Of a DNA stretch of 64,000 nucleotides, positions 24,574 to 33,420 are shown piece after piece. This stretch comes from Alicyclobacillus sp. (GTDB lineage: Bacteria; Bacillota; Bacilli; Alicyclobacillales; Alicyclobacillaceae). Under the pieces are notes generated by a model, which was given only the letters and a program-made list of their open reading frames with translations, had not been told where the DNA came from and did no database searches. The stretch is taken from positions 1-64,000 of the forward strand of contig JAIMAY010000006.1 in the NCBI GenBank assembly GCA_023511725.1, in the 5' to 3' direction. The translations under genes and the position numbers were made by a program. Position 1 is the stretch's first letter. Each line of letters starts with the position of its first letter.

Positions 24574-25488
24574 ATGAAGCGGAACCGACTGGGCACGAGC
24601 GACCTGTGGGTGAGTGAAATCGGCCTCGGGTGCATGTCACTGCGGCACGACGAGCAGGAGAGCATCCGCATCATCCACGCCGCTATCGATGCGGGCGTGA
24701 ATTTCTTCGACACCGCAGACCTATACCAACAGGGTCGAAATGAAGGGTGGGTCGGCAAGGCCCTGAAAGGCAAGCGGCATGAGGTGATTCTGGCGACAAA
24801 GGTCGGCAACCACTGGGAACCAGGCAAGGAGGGCTGGTTCTGGGATCCGTCCAAGGCGTACATCAAGGAGGCCGTGAAAGGAAGTCTGCGCCGGCTGGGA
24901 ACCGACTACATTGATTTGTACCAGCTCCATGGCGGCACCATTGAAGACCCCATCGACGAAACCATCGAAGCATTCGAGGAACTGAAACAGGAGGGCGTGA
25001 TCCGCTGGTACGGCATCTCGTCCATCCGGCCCAACGTGATCCGAGAATACGTGAGACGGTCCAACATCGTCAGCGTCATGATGCAGTACAGCATCCTCGA
25101 CAGGCGGCCGGAGGAGGAAGTGCTGGACCTGCTGCATGCACACGGGATCTCCGTCATTGTCCGCGGGCCGGTGGCGCAGGGACTACTCACGGATCGGACG
25201 TGGCGAATGGACGGCCCGCCGCCATCGTACCTGGATTACACGCCGGAGGAGATCAGGTCCGTGACAGAGCAACTGCGGCCGCTGGTCCGCCCCGATAGGA
25301 CGCTGGCTCAGCTCGCCATCCGCTTTGTTCTGGCGCACCCGGCCGTGGCCACCACCGTCCCTGGGGCGAGCAGCCTGGAACAGCTGCAGGAAAACCTGGG
25401 CGCGGCCCACGTGCCACCGTTGACACAGGAGGAACTGGCTCACATCCGGGCGGTGTCCAAGGCCAACATCTACATACAACACCGTTGA
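24574..25488 (+). CDS. Aldo/keto reductase
   Basis: A 304-aa NADPH-dependent oxidoreductase with a TIM-barrel fold. The catalytic tetrad is intact: Asp46 and Tyr51 (FFDTADLYQQG), Lys76 (LATKVG) and His119 (LYQLHGG). The C-terminal part has the cofactor-binding signature AIRFVLAHPAVATTVPGASS. Substrate unknown; the sequence resembles general stress-type reductases such as YhdN/IolS. The start has a GGGAGG Shine-Dalgarno sequence. It may be followed in the same transcript by the TPR protein 75 bp downstream. Confidence 0.92.
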   Translation: MKRNRLGTSDLWVSEIGLGCMSLRHDEQESIRIIHAAIDAGVNFFDTADLYQQGRNEGWVGKALKGKRHEVILATKVGNHWEPGKEGWFWDPSKAYIKEAVKGSLRRLGTDYIDLYQLHGGTIEDPIDETIEAFEELKQEGVIRWYGISSIRPNVIREYVRRSNIVSVMMQYSILDRRPEEEVLDLLHAHGISVIVRGPVAQGLLTDRTWRMDGPPPSYLDYTPEEIRSVTEQLRPLVRPDRTLAQLAIRFVLAHPAVATTVPGASSLEQLQENLGAAHVPPLTQEELAHIRAVSKANIYIQHR

Positions 25489-25563
25489 CACGGCGGATGC
25501 AGGAAATCCAAACCCTCAAGCCGAACCTCTGGAGCAACGTCGGAATCATCGGAGGCATCCCGC

Positions 25564-26250
25564 GTGAAGTGGCTTGGACTGTATCTGATCTGGCGGCTGC
25601 TGGCCGCGCTGCTGGGGAATCCCTGGTTAGCCCTGCTGGTCATCCTTGTGGTGTTGTACGTGTTGGATCAGCGCTATGTTGGACTCACCCCCAGCTTCCT
25701 TCGGCCCATCCGCCGCATGCGCAGGCACGCAGCCGTGCGACAGGCCATCGCCCTCAACCCGCATGATGCGAACGCCCGCCACGAACTGGCGCAGATGGAG
25801 TTGGCGCGCCATCACCCGCGAGAGGCCCTGGAGCAACTTCGGCGGTTGCCAGGTTCCCTGCGAGAAACGCCGGAGATTCGTTATGAGGAAGGTGTGTGCC
25901 TGATCGAGCTGGGGCGCACTGCGGAGGGTGAAGCGCTCATCCGCGCGGCACTGGCCGAGAAACCTCGGCTTGCGTATGGCGATCCGTACCTAAAGCTTGC
26001 CGCCCTCCACGTGGGCGACGACCCGCAGCAAGCGCTGCACGACCTGGAGGCGGCCCGTACCTACAATCAGTCCTCGTGCGAGGCACTCTACAGGCTGGCC
26101 GCGCTGTATCGACGGCTGGGCAGGATGGAGGATGCGCAGGCGGCGCTGCGGGAATGCGTCGCCACCTACCGCGCCTTGCCGCGATTTCGCAAGCGGAAGG
26201 AACGGCGCTGGGCGTGGCTCGCCATGATCCGCGGCGGATTCGGTGGTTGA
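25564..26250 (+). CDS. Membrane-anchored TPR protein
   Basis: A 228-aa protein with one or two N-terminal membrane helices (LIWRLLAALLG, PWLALLVILVVLYVL) and about four helical repeats of TPR type (residues 60-200; ALNPHDANARHELAQMELAR and ALYRLAALYRRLGRMEDAQ). Such repeats bind other proteins. The GTG start at 25564 follows GGAGG. Function unknown; the aldo/keto reductase gene upstream may share a transcript. Confidence 0.82.
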   Translation: MKWLGLYLIWRLLAALLGNPWLALLVILVVLYVLDQRYVGLTPSFLRPIRRMRRHAAVRQAIALNPHDANARHELAQMELARHHPREALEQLRRLPGSLRETPEIRYEEGVCLIELGRTAEGEALIRAALAEKPRLAYGDPYLKLAALHVGDDPQQALHDLEAARTYNQSSCEALYRLAALYRRLGRMEDAQAALRECVATYRALPRFRKRKERRWAWLAMIRGGFGG

Positions 26251-26350
26251 ACCTAACCGCCACAACGGACAGGTGGTGCGTGTGCGTCGTCGGGGCGGTT
26301 TACGCTTCTGCACCCCGGCGGCATCCGCTCCACCCGGTGGAGATGGCGGC

Positions 26351-27469
26351 TCAAGCGACGCTGCGCGGCCAGGTGAATAGCGTGCTCCAGGTGCGCCAAC
26401 CATCCTGAGTGTGAACGAGCCTATCCAAGCCGCTTGCCATGTCATGCACCAGTGCGAACCCCTCTTGGCTGTTTAGCATGGCCATACTTTGCACCTCGCG
26501 AACCTCCGGCTGCCCCAGCGGCAGTGCACGCCAATCCCTGCCGCCGTCGGTGGATTGCAGGAGGGAGCCGCGGCTCTCCCAGAGGTAAACATCTTCGGGT
26601 ATGCCGGGAACGGTGCCGATGCCCTCACCATAGCCCCCGCCGCCAAACGCCGAGGATGCAGTCGCCCCCTCTGTCGTTGTCATCACGGTCCACGTCCGGC
26701 CCCCGTTGTCTGTGCGAAGCACTTCTTTCATCTGCTGGCCTGCACCCGGAACCCCGGTGACCAACAGCAGCCCGTGCGTAGCGTCTCCAAAGCTTACCCA
26801 CCTGGGAGCCCATCCATGCGTCAGCGTGGGCGGGAGGGAAACCACCGTCCACGATGCCCCGCCGTCACCGGTGTACACGAGCTGCGCGTGCACCGGGTCC
26901 CCTCCGCCTCGAACCGCCCAGCCTTCCAACGTCGACGTGAAATCGACGTCGGTCAGCGGAACACGGCTTACCACACGGAACGAGCGACCACCGTCCGCCG
27001 ACGCAAACAGCATCCCTTGCGCCGAGGGATCCTCGTTGCCGGTGGCCAACCAAACATACGGCCCATGCACAGCCATGGCCACCGTCTGGATCGATGCGGA
27101 GGCTGAGCTGGCAAACAGGCGGTGCCACGTGCGCCCGCCATCCACCGTGCCATACAACACCGCCTGGGTGGCATCTCCCTTCCCGACAAGGCCGGCCACA
27201 TAGCCCGTTTGGCTGTTCACAAACACCACCTGCTGCGGTGTGAAAGCCGTGACGAAGGTGGTCGTCACCACACCCCCGCCTCCCGCCTGATTGCCCGCTG
27301 CCGCTCCCGATGACGCGCCGGTCGCGGCCGATCCGTTGCCTGGCACTCCCGTCCCCGCCCCCGTCGCAGGCTGTCCGCACCCCGCCACGACCCACGGCAG
27401 ACAGCACCCGACGAGCACGCCCTTGACCCAACCGGGCCAATGCCCAACACCTCTGCGTACCGGCTGCAT
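26351..27469 (-). CDS. BNR-repeat (Ycf48-like) lipoprotein
   Basis: A 372-aa exported lipoprotein. The signal ends in VVAGC; a Gly/Ala/Ser-rich linker (to about 70) is followed by a beta-propeller with six sialidase-type Asp-box repeats: DGGRTWHRL, DGGRSF, DGGASWTVV, DNGGRTWTV, DGGRDWRAL and DGWRTWSTL. The repeats resemble those of Ycf48-type assembly factors, but no sialidase active site is visible. Its ligand is unknown. The ATG at 27469 is seven bases from GAGGAGG. It stands alone between convergent and divergent neighbours. Confidence 0.85.
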   Translation of the reverse strand: MQPVRRGVGHWPGWVKGVLVGCCLPWVVAGCGQPATGAGTGVPGNGSAATGASSGAAAGNQAGGGGVVTTTFVTAFTPQQVVFVNSQTGYVAGLVGKGDATQAVLYGTVDGGRTWHRLFASSASASIQTVAMAVHGPYVWLATGNEDPSAQGMLFASADGGRSFRVVSRVPLTDVDFTSTLEGWAVRGGGDPVHAQLVYTGDGGASWTVVSLPPTLTHGWAPRWVSFGDATHGLLLVTGVPGAGQQMKEVLRTDNGGRTWTVMTTTEGATASSAFGGGGYGEGIGTVPGIPEDVYLWESRGSLLQSTDGGRDWRALPLGQPEVREVQSMAMLNSQEGFALVHDMASGLDRLVHTQDGWRTWSTLFTWPRSVA

Positions 27470-27695
27470 CCCGCATCCTCCTCACGCCCTCGACCGTATC
27501 CCACAGGCCGTTGGCACCGTTTCGGTCACCTTATCCTTTCAGACGTACGAGGGGCCGCGTCATCTTACAGGGCTCCCCTCCCCGTTTTCGTCCCACGCCT
27601 CGGTTCTTGGACCGGTTTGTCTTCCATATGTCGCCTGCGGTACTGTATAGGTGAACCAGACAGGCACAGCGTCCGAGTCAAAGGAGTCCTGACAC

Positions 27696-28445
27696 ATGAA
27701 CGAAGCTGTACAGACACTGGAAGGTTGGTATGTCCTGCACCAGTTTCTGAGCGTGGATTGGCCGTCGTGGCGGGTGCTGCCTGCCAAGGAACGCGCTGCC
27801 GCAGTCGCGGAGTTCACCGCGCTGACGCGGGAGTTCGCGGAGGATGAGGATGAGCGTAAGGGCGCCTACGGCCAGTACCAGGTGGCTGGGCACAAAGCGG
27901 ATCTTCTGTTCATCCACATGCGGCCGACCATCGCCGAACTCAATGAGATCAAGACGCGCTTTCAGAAGACGAAGTTCGCCGACTTCACGAGCCCCACGTA
28001 CTCGTACGTGTCCGTCGTCGAGCTCAGCGCCTACCTGGCGAAGCCCGGCGTGGATCCCGATACGGATCCGTACCTGCAGGGTCGCCTTAAGCCGCGCCTG
28101 CCGAAAACAGCGTATGTCTGCTTCTACCCGATGAACAAGCGGCGTCGGGGGAATGACAACTGGTACACGCTCCCTATGGATCAGCGTCGTGAACTCATGA
28201 AGAGCCACGGCGAAATCGGCCGCCGCTACCACGGGAAGGTGACGCAGATCATCACCGGATCGGTCGGTCTGGACGATTGGGAGTGGGGTGTGACGCTGTT
28301 TGCGGACGATCCGCTGCATTTCAAAAAGCTGGTCTACGAAATGCGATTCGATGAGGCCAGCGCACGCTTCGGCGAGTTCGGCCCGTTCTATGTGGGTCAC
28401 CGCTTGACAACGGAGGGACTGCAGCAGCTGCTGCACTTGAGATGA
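27696..28445 (+). CDS. hemQ: Coproheme decarboxylase HemQ
   Basis: The 249-aa enzyme makes the last step of the Gram-positive coproporphyrin-dependent heme pathway, turning coproheme into heme b with peroxide. It belongs to the chlorite dismutase fold. Visible key residues: the catalytic Tyr144 in CFYPMNKRR and the proximal heme His171 in SHGEIGRRYHGKVTQII, followed by the highly conserved TGSVGLDDWEWGVTLF. It lacks the Arg of true chlorite dismutases. The start follows AAAGGAGTCC. The stop overlaps the next gene (ATGA). It supplies heme for the oxidases, NarI and the NO reductase. Confidence 0.95.
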   Translation: MNEAVQTLEGWYVLHQFLSVDWPSWRVLPAKERAAAVAEFTALTREFAEDEDERKGAYGQYQVAGHKADLLFIHMRPTIAELNEIKTRFQKTKFADFTSPTYSYVSVVELSAYLAKPGVDPDTDPYLQGRLKPRLPKTAYVCFYPMNKRRRGNDNWYTLPMDQRRELMKSHGEIGRRYHGKVTQIITGSVGLDDWEWGVTLFADDPLHFKKLVYEMRFDEASARFGEFGPFYVGHRLTTEGLQQLLHLR

Positions 28446-29284
28446 CGGACGGCATTGTCGAACTCACGCAGGCGGATGCGCCTCAGATCCAGGCCCTTGC
28501 AGAAACCGTCGGGTGGTCCTTCTCCCCCGCGCAGGCCCGCCTGCTGCTCACCGCCGGCGGACGGGTGTTCGGACTGCGCGCGGACGGCGATCTCGTCGCC
28601 ACCGCCGCGCTCTACCCGTATCCGCCGGCCCTGGCCTCGCTCGGCATCGTGATGGTTCGGCCAGATATGCAGCGGCAAGGTCTTGGCCGCCGCATGGTCG
28701 AACATTGCCTTGCATGGGCTGAAGCGAACGGATGGCCCGTGATGCTCGTGGCCACCGAGCAAGGCTTTCCGCTGTACCGAAAGCTCGGGTTCGAGACGGT
28801 CGCGACCGTGCACCGCCTGGAGTGTGTGCAGACGGCCCCAGCGTTCACAAGCCTCTTAGGCGGCATTCGGCACGCACAGCCCACGGATCTACCGGCGTTA
28901 ATCCAGTTGGACGCCGTCGCGAACGGTTCTGCGCGCCCCCGCCTGCTGGAGGCGATGATGGCCGTCTCGGATCTGGCGTTCGTAGCGGAAAGGCGCGGAC
29001 ACATCCGCGGATTCGTCTTGGCGCGCACGTATGCGCAGCGCACCAGCGCGGGACCGGTGGTGGCAGAGGATTCCGAGATCGCGGCGGCGCTGGTGACAGG
29101 CGTTCTGCGGACGGCGGGATCCGTCCGCCTGGACGTTCCGGGACACCATACGGCCTTTCTCCACCGTCTGCTCGCGATGGGGTTTCGGGAGCAGCGCCGC
29201 TCCCCGCTGATGCTTCGTCCAGGGATGTCTTTGCCAGGCGACCGCAGCCGTTGGTTCGCTCTTGCTGATCCCGCTCTCGGCTGA
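28442..29284 (+). CDS. GNAT-family N-acetyltransferase
   Basis: A 280-aa protein with an N-terminal GNAT domain (about 20-120), where the acetyl-CoA loop is seen in VRPDMQRQGLGRRMVEHCL (Q/R-x-x-G-x-G/R), and a second, more divergent GNAT-like half (about 140-270). The acceptor is unknown. Translation is coupled to hemQ by a 4-bp overlap, so it may act on the same physiological condition; nothing in the sequence shows a heme role. Confidence 0.85.
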   Translation: MTDGIVELTQADAPQIQALAETVGWSFSPAQARLLLTAGGRVFGLRADGDLVATAALYPYPPALASLGIVMVRPDMQRQGLGRRMVEHCLAWAEANGWPVMLVATEQGFPLYRKLGFETVATVHRLECVQTAPAFTSLLGGIRHAQPTDLPALIQLDAVANGSARPRLLEAMMAVSDLAFVAERRGHIRGFVLARTYAQRTSAGPVVAEDSEIAAALVTGVLRTAGSVRLDVPGHHTAFLHRLLAMGFREQRRSPLMLRPGMSLPGDRSRWFALADPALG

Positions 29285-29453
29285 CCTCCAAGCCTGCTCA
29301 CCTTCGCCTCCCCCTCCTATTTCCTTGAAGGCAGCGTAGCTCGATATCACCATGAGCCATCGTCCAAACGGGTCTGATGAGCAGGGGCGAGTCCTCCTTA
29401 CGATAAAGCTACAGAACGCTCCCCCGCCCCGGGGGATAGGGAGGGTCTCATGC

Positions 29454-30398
29454 ATGAAAAGGATCTTTTATGCGACGGATGGTTCCCCGCATTCGTTGGC
29501 CGCGCTGCCGGTCGTCAAGGCGCTTATGAAGGAATTCCCAGAGGCTCGACTGACGGCCTTATACGTGTCCGACGGACTCACGCACCTGTTTGGGCTGCGA
29601 GCAGATCACTACCTTCAGGTCGAGGAGGCCACCGCCAGTCACATCCGGGACACCATCGCTCGCGAGTTGTCGCCGCATCTCTCGGAACGCATGGACTTTC
29701 TGCACGAGTATGGGCGGCCTGCGACACTGATCTGCGATTCGGCGGAGCGGTGGAAGTCAGACATCGTCATTCTGGGAACGCATGGACGAGGTATGCCGGA
29801 TCGAGTGCTTGTTGGCAGCGTCAGCCAGGAAGTACTTCGACGCGCCGAGATACCGGTCATGGTGGTGCCGCCCGCACCCCAGACCTATGAACTACGGAAG
29901 GTCCTGTTCGCGACCGACGGTTCCAGTGGCGTATACTCAGCGGAACAGTTTGTCAGATCCCTGATGGATGCTGTACCGCACTTGGAGACCCTATCTGTTT
30001 ACGTGCTGAACGTCATGACTCACGGACCCTACACGGGGTTCTCGGAGTCCGTGTTTGAAAGGGAGCGGCAGAGGGCTGAAGCCATCGAACGGGATCTCGC
30101 AGAGCGCATCTTAGCGTATGGGGACCGTCACCGCTTTTACGCGGTGGAGGGACACCCTGTCCAGTCCATCTGCAACGTGGCCCGATCCGCCAAAGTGGAC
30201 CTCATTGTGCTCGGGTCCCACCGCCACAACACGATGGACCGCTGGATCTTGGGCAGCGTAGGCGAGGGCGTAGCCCGGATGACGCCGGTGCCCGCAGTGA
30301 TCGTCAAGGATCCGCAACTGCGCAGCCTCTTCGGCGACGCTGTCCACGACGAGACGCCGCTTAAAGCATCACGTGAGTCCGTCACACCGTTGTCGTAG
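29454..30398 (+). CDS. Tandem universal stress protein
   Basis: A 314-aa cytoplasmic protein of two UspA domains. The first starts KRIFYATDGSPHSLAAL and has the ATP-binding signature GTHGRGMPDRVLVGSVSQEV; the second starts KVLFATDGSSGVYSAE and ends with the G-S-H-R-x9-GSVGEG signature, then a short tail. Both keep the G-2x-G-9x-G pattern, or a near form, so ATP binding is likely. The frame is open upstream to 29352, but ATG 29454 is the family start and follows GGGAGG. Possibly linked to anaerobic or stress survival. Confidence 0.9.
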   Translation: MKRIFYATDGSPHSLAALPVVKALMKEFPEARLTALYVSDGLTHLFGLRADHYLQVEEATASHIRDTIARELSPHLSERMDFLHEYGRPATLICDSAERWKSDIVILGTHGRGMPDRVLVGSVSQEVLRRAEIPVMVVPPAPQTYELRKVLFATDGSSGVYSAEQFVRSLMDAVPHLETLSVYVLNVMTHGPYTGFSESVFERERQRAEAIERDLAERILAYGDRHRFYAVEGHPVQSICNVARSAKVDLIVLGSHRHNTMDRWILGSVGEGVARMTPVPAVIVKDPQLRSLFGDAVHDETPLKASRESVTPLS

Positions 30399-30450
30399 AG
30401 CAGTCTCAGCGCTGCGACGGGTTCTTCACGGGAATCTGCTGGCACACATG

Positions 30451-30483
30451 AAAATGCCCCACCCGGTTCGCCAGGGTGGGGCA
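30451..30483 (-). terminator. Terminator after the single-domain UspA gene
   Basis: A perfect 10-bp stem TGCCCCACCC/GGGTGGGGCA with a 9-base loop, followed on the minus strand by TTTT. It also lies just after the convergent tandem UspA gene and may serve both. Confidence 0.85.
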
Positions 30484-30490
30484 CGCTGTA

Positions 30491-30913
30491 TCACCGGACA
30501 AGCAGCACATTGCAGTTTGCCTCGGAGACCACCGCCCGGCTCACGGTTCCGACAGGGAGGTGGACCGGGCCTCGGTTGTGGCGGTTCATGATGATGAGGT
30601 CATAACCTTCCGTATTGGCCACCCTTAGTATGACGGCCGACGGGTCCCCCACAGCGTGCCGGAATTGCACTCGTCCATACCACGGCGTGAACCGTCGGCG
30701 CACCTCGCCTTCCAGAGCGAGCACCTGTTGCCGTTCTGGTTCGGGTAGCGTCTGCTCGACACCCAGGGGTGACCGCCGATAGAAAGATGTGCTGCCTTTC
30801 GTGACGTGCAGGATAGTCACCTGGGCATCCGGATGGTCACTGAGCAGTCGTTCTGCCACTGTAAACAGCGTCTCCGATGAACCTTTGCAGGACACAGGGA
30901 CAAGCACTTTCAT
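30491..30913 (-). CDS. Universal stress protein, single domain
   Basis: A 140-aa UspA domain protein starting KVLVPVSCKGSSETLF. The C-terminal signature reads MNRHNRGPVHLPVGTVSRAVV, so the usual GxHG is changed to NRHN while the G-S/T-V-S part is kept. ATP binding is therefore uncertain. The ATG at 30913 follows GGGGAGAG and is preferred to the in-frame start at 30964. It is downstream of the DoxX-family gene (70 bp) and probably co-transcribed. Confidence 0.88.
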   Translation of the reverse strand: MKVLVPVSCKGSSETLFTVAERLLSDHPDAQVTILHVTKGSTSFYRRSPLGVEQTLPEPERQQVLALEGEVRRRFTPWYGRVQFRHAVGDPSAVILRVANTEGYDLIIMNRHNRGPVHLPVGTVSRAVVSEANCNVLLVR

Positions 30914-30983
30914 GGTCTCTCCCCGCCTTTCCAAATGAGGCCTTCCATCGCGCAAAGGCGTCAACGCAATTCAGGTCATCCGC

Positions 30984-31541
30984 TCAAGCCGTCCGCCGCT
31001 GAGCGCCAGCCTGCGGGCCGCTGCTGCTCGGGATATCCCACTGGCCCCGCCGGAAAAGGTGGCGCAGCATCGGAATCAGCCAGCGGTCCACACCGATGGC
31101 AGCGGCATTGAAACCAGCCACCATCAGAAGCGCTTCCCAGATGAGCATGTTGGGGTTGGTGCTGGATGTGCCCGCGAGCAGATAGGCAACATTCATCACC
31201 GCGCCGAAGAACGCTGCAGCCGTGGTCAAGCAGCCTAGCACCAAGCCGATGCCGACCAACAATTCACCGTAAGAGATCACGTAGCTGAAGAGCACGGCGT
31301 GTGGAAGAGCAAAGCCCTGAATGAACGATGCATACCATCCCTGAACCTCGGCGTGCGCACCCGTGCTCAGCTTCACGGCGTTGCCAAGGAATCCACTGAT
31401 GGCAACCCCGGCCTTGTTGCCGGTCCACACTGGAGAACCAATCTTCTCCAGCGACGCCCGAATCCACTCCGCGCCCACCCACACCCGAAGCACCGTCAAC
31501 AGCCACCGCGCATATACGTTGTGTCGTAACCAGCCCACCAT
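30984..31541 (-). CDS. DoxX-family membrane protein
   Basis: A 185-aa protein with four membrane helices and family features: RVWVGAEWIRASLEKI in the first helix and SYGELLVGIGLVLGCL in the third. DoxX/DoxD relatives act as quinone-linked thiosulfate oxidoreductase subunits in archaea or in redox stress complexes in actinobacteria; most are of unknown role. The partner DoxA-like domain is not seen here. The ATG at 31541 has only a weak AAGGA next to it. Followed by the UspA gene. Confidence 0.85.
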   Translation of the reverse strand: MVGWLRHNVYARWLLTVLRVWVGAEWIRASLEKIGSPVWTGNKAGVAISGFLGNAVKLSTGAHAEVQGWYASFIQGFALPHAVLFSYVISYGELLVGIGLVLGCLTTAAAFFGAVMNVAYLLAGTSSTNPNMLIWEALLMVAGFNAAAIGVDRWLIPMLRHLFRRGQWDIPSSSGPQAGAQRRTA

Positions 31542-31700
31542 GTCCTTCGCCCCCAGGTCGGGATTCTGTCAGCGGGACTTCCGTCCGCTGCACCTTCATA
31601 TTCGCCTCGAAGCGCCGCAGACAACAGCGCCGTTTGAGTGAAACCAAGTTTGTCGTACGGACTGGTCCATCCTGCCCCAATGAACTATGCAGATCCGACG

Positions 31701-33200
31701 TCAAGCCTGCCGCATGCTCCCCGTGCGCTGGTACGCTACATGCCATGACAGTGCCTGCTCCAAGACATGCGGCGTGTGGCCGCCGCGCTTCACCGCTTCT
31801 TCGTAGTAGTCCCTGAGCAGTTCTCTGTACGCGGGATGAGCGCAGCGATCAATGATCAAGCGCGCACGCTCTCGCGGCGCCAAACCACGAAGATCCGCCA
31901 ATCCGCGTTCCGTGACGATGATGTCCACGTCATGCTCGGTGTGGTCGACATGCGACACCATGGGCACGATGGATGAGACGTGACCATGTTTGGCCGTCGA
32001 CTTGGTCATGAAGACGGAGAGCAAGGCGTTCCGAGCAAAATCACCGGACCCGCCGATGCCGTTCATGATCTGCGTCCCGGCAATGTGCGTGGAGTTCACA
32101 TTGCCGTAGATATCAGCCTCGAGGGCCGTATTCATCGCGATCACGCCCAGCCTTCGAATGACCTCCGGATGATTGGAGATCTCCTGTGGGCGCAGGATCA
32201 GGCGGTTGCGATAGCGGTCGAGGGACCGGAACACCCGCCCAGCACGCTCCGGCGACACGGTGATGGCGCAACCGGAGGCGATGTCCATCTTGCCCGCATC
32301 CATCAGGTCGAACACGCCATCCTGCAGAACCTCCGAGTACATCTGCAGGTGCTCAAAGGGAGAGTCCACGAAGGCGGACAGCACCCCGTTGGCCAACGCA
32401 CCCACACCGGACTGCAGTGGATGCAGGTTTTTCGGCAATCGTCCACGTCGAACTTCGTGCAGGAAAAATTCCACGAGCTGGCCGGCGATGGCCTTCATGT
32501 CGTCATCCACAGGCGGCAACGGAGCAAAATGATCCTCCCGTTCGGTGATGACGATACCTGCAATCTTGCGAGGGTTCACCGCGATGTAGGGCGCCCCGAT
32601 CCGGTCCGAGGCGTCGGTCAAAGGAATTGGGGAACGGTGAGGACGCGGCCCTGGCACGAAGACGTCATGCACGCCTAGCAGCAACGGAGACTGGCGCATG
32701 TTGAGCTCGACAATGATCCGCTGCGCTGTATAGGCGAAGGTGGGCGAGTTCCCCACTGAGGTCGATGGCACAATCCCACCGTTGGGCAGAATGGCAGTGG
32801 CCTCAATGATAGCCACGTCGAGCGGCCCGAGTTCTGCTGCGCGGACCCACTCCACCATTTCGCTCAGGTGCGCATCGACGTACATGACCTCCCCTTGGTT
32901 GATGGCATCCCGCATCCGCGCGTTCGATTGAAACGGCATGCGGCGCGCCACGATGCCCGCCCGCACGAGGGTATCGTCAACCTCTTCGGCCACGGAAGCG
33001 CCCGTCCACAGGTTGATTTTGAGCGGCTTCGCTTCACGCTTGACCCGCTCGGCCAATGCGAGCGGGACGACCTTGGCATCGCCGGCGCGCGTGAATCCAC
33101 TGATGCCAACCGTCATGCCATCATGTATCCAGCTGGCGGCTTCGTCCGCAGAGACGACCCTCCCGCGGAGTTCAAGATTCTGAATCCTGTCTTCCCACAT
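31701..33200 (-). CDS. Acetyl-CoA hydrolase/CoA-transferase (succinyl-CoA:acetate type)
   Basis: A 499-aa enzyme of the Cat1/AarC/Ach1 family, which moves CoA between acetate and succinate or related acids. Seen in the sequence: the CoA-binding region GISGFTRAGDAKVVP near the N-terminus, the catalytic Glu in MNTALEADIYGNVNSTH, and the oxyanion-type loop NGIGGSGDFARNA. ATG 33200 lies seven bases from AGGAGG; the ATG at 33206 directly abuts it. The gene is divergent from the KorAB-type operon, so acetyl- or succinyl-CoA exchange may be regulated together with 2-oxoacid metabolism. Confidence 0.92.
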   Translation of the reverse strand: MWEDRIQNLELRGRVVSADEAASWIHDGMTVGISGFTRAGDAKVVPLALAERVKREAKPLKINLWTGASVAEEVDDTLVRAGIVARRMPFQSNARMRDAINQGEVMYVDAHLSEMVEWVRAAELGPLDVAIIEATAILPNGGIVPSTSVGNSPTFAYTAQRIIVELNMRQSPLLLGVHDVFVPGPRPHRSPIPLTDASDRIGAPYIAVNPRKIAGIVITEREDHFAPLPPVDDDMKAIAGQLVEFFLHEVRRGRLPKNLHPLQSGVGALANGVLSAFVDSPFEHLQMYSEVLQDGVFDLMDAGKMDIASGCAITVSPERAGRVFRSLDRYRNRLILRPQEISNHPEVIRRLGVIAMNTALEADIYGNVNSTHIAGTQIMNGIGGSGDFARNALLSVFMTKSTAKHGHVSSIVPMVSHVDHTEHDVDIIVTERGLADLRGLAPRERARLIIDRCAHPAYRELLRDYYEEAVKRGGHTPHVLEQALSWHVAYQRTGSMRQA

Positions 33201-33329
33201 GGTCATCCCTCCTGCTCACAGGCTAGCAGCGACGAGCGGATGCGTCCTGATGATGGCGGCCTATCGTGCATGAGCATTGTGGACCCGTCGAAATGGCTGA
33301 TGACGGTGCGGCGTGGTTTGTACCCGACC

Positions 33330-33340
33330 TAGTCCGTTTG
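33330..33340. promoter_or_regulatory. Box TAGTCCGTTTG upstream of the 2-oxoacid oxidoreductase
   Basis: Third exact copy of the 11-bp box (also at 10905 and 22718), in the 220-bp region between the divergent CoA-transferase and 2-oxoacid oxidoreductase genes, 81 bp before the latter. Confidence 0.45.
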
Positions 33341-33420
33341 CCTGCCAAAAATGCGCCAGTTTGGCCTGCTCTGCACCTTGCGTCGCCGTTACGCTGAAGA
33401 CGAAACGGAGGTGGCGGAGG

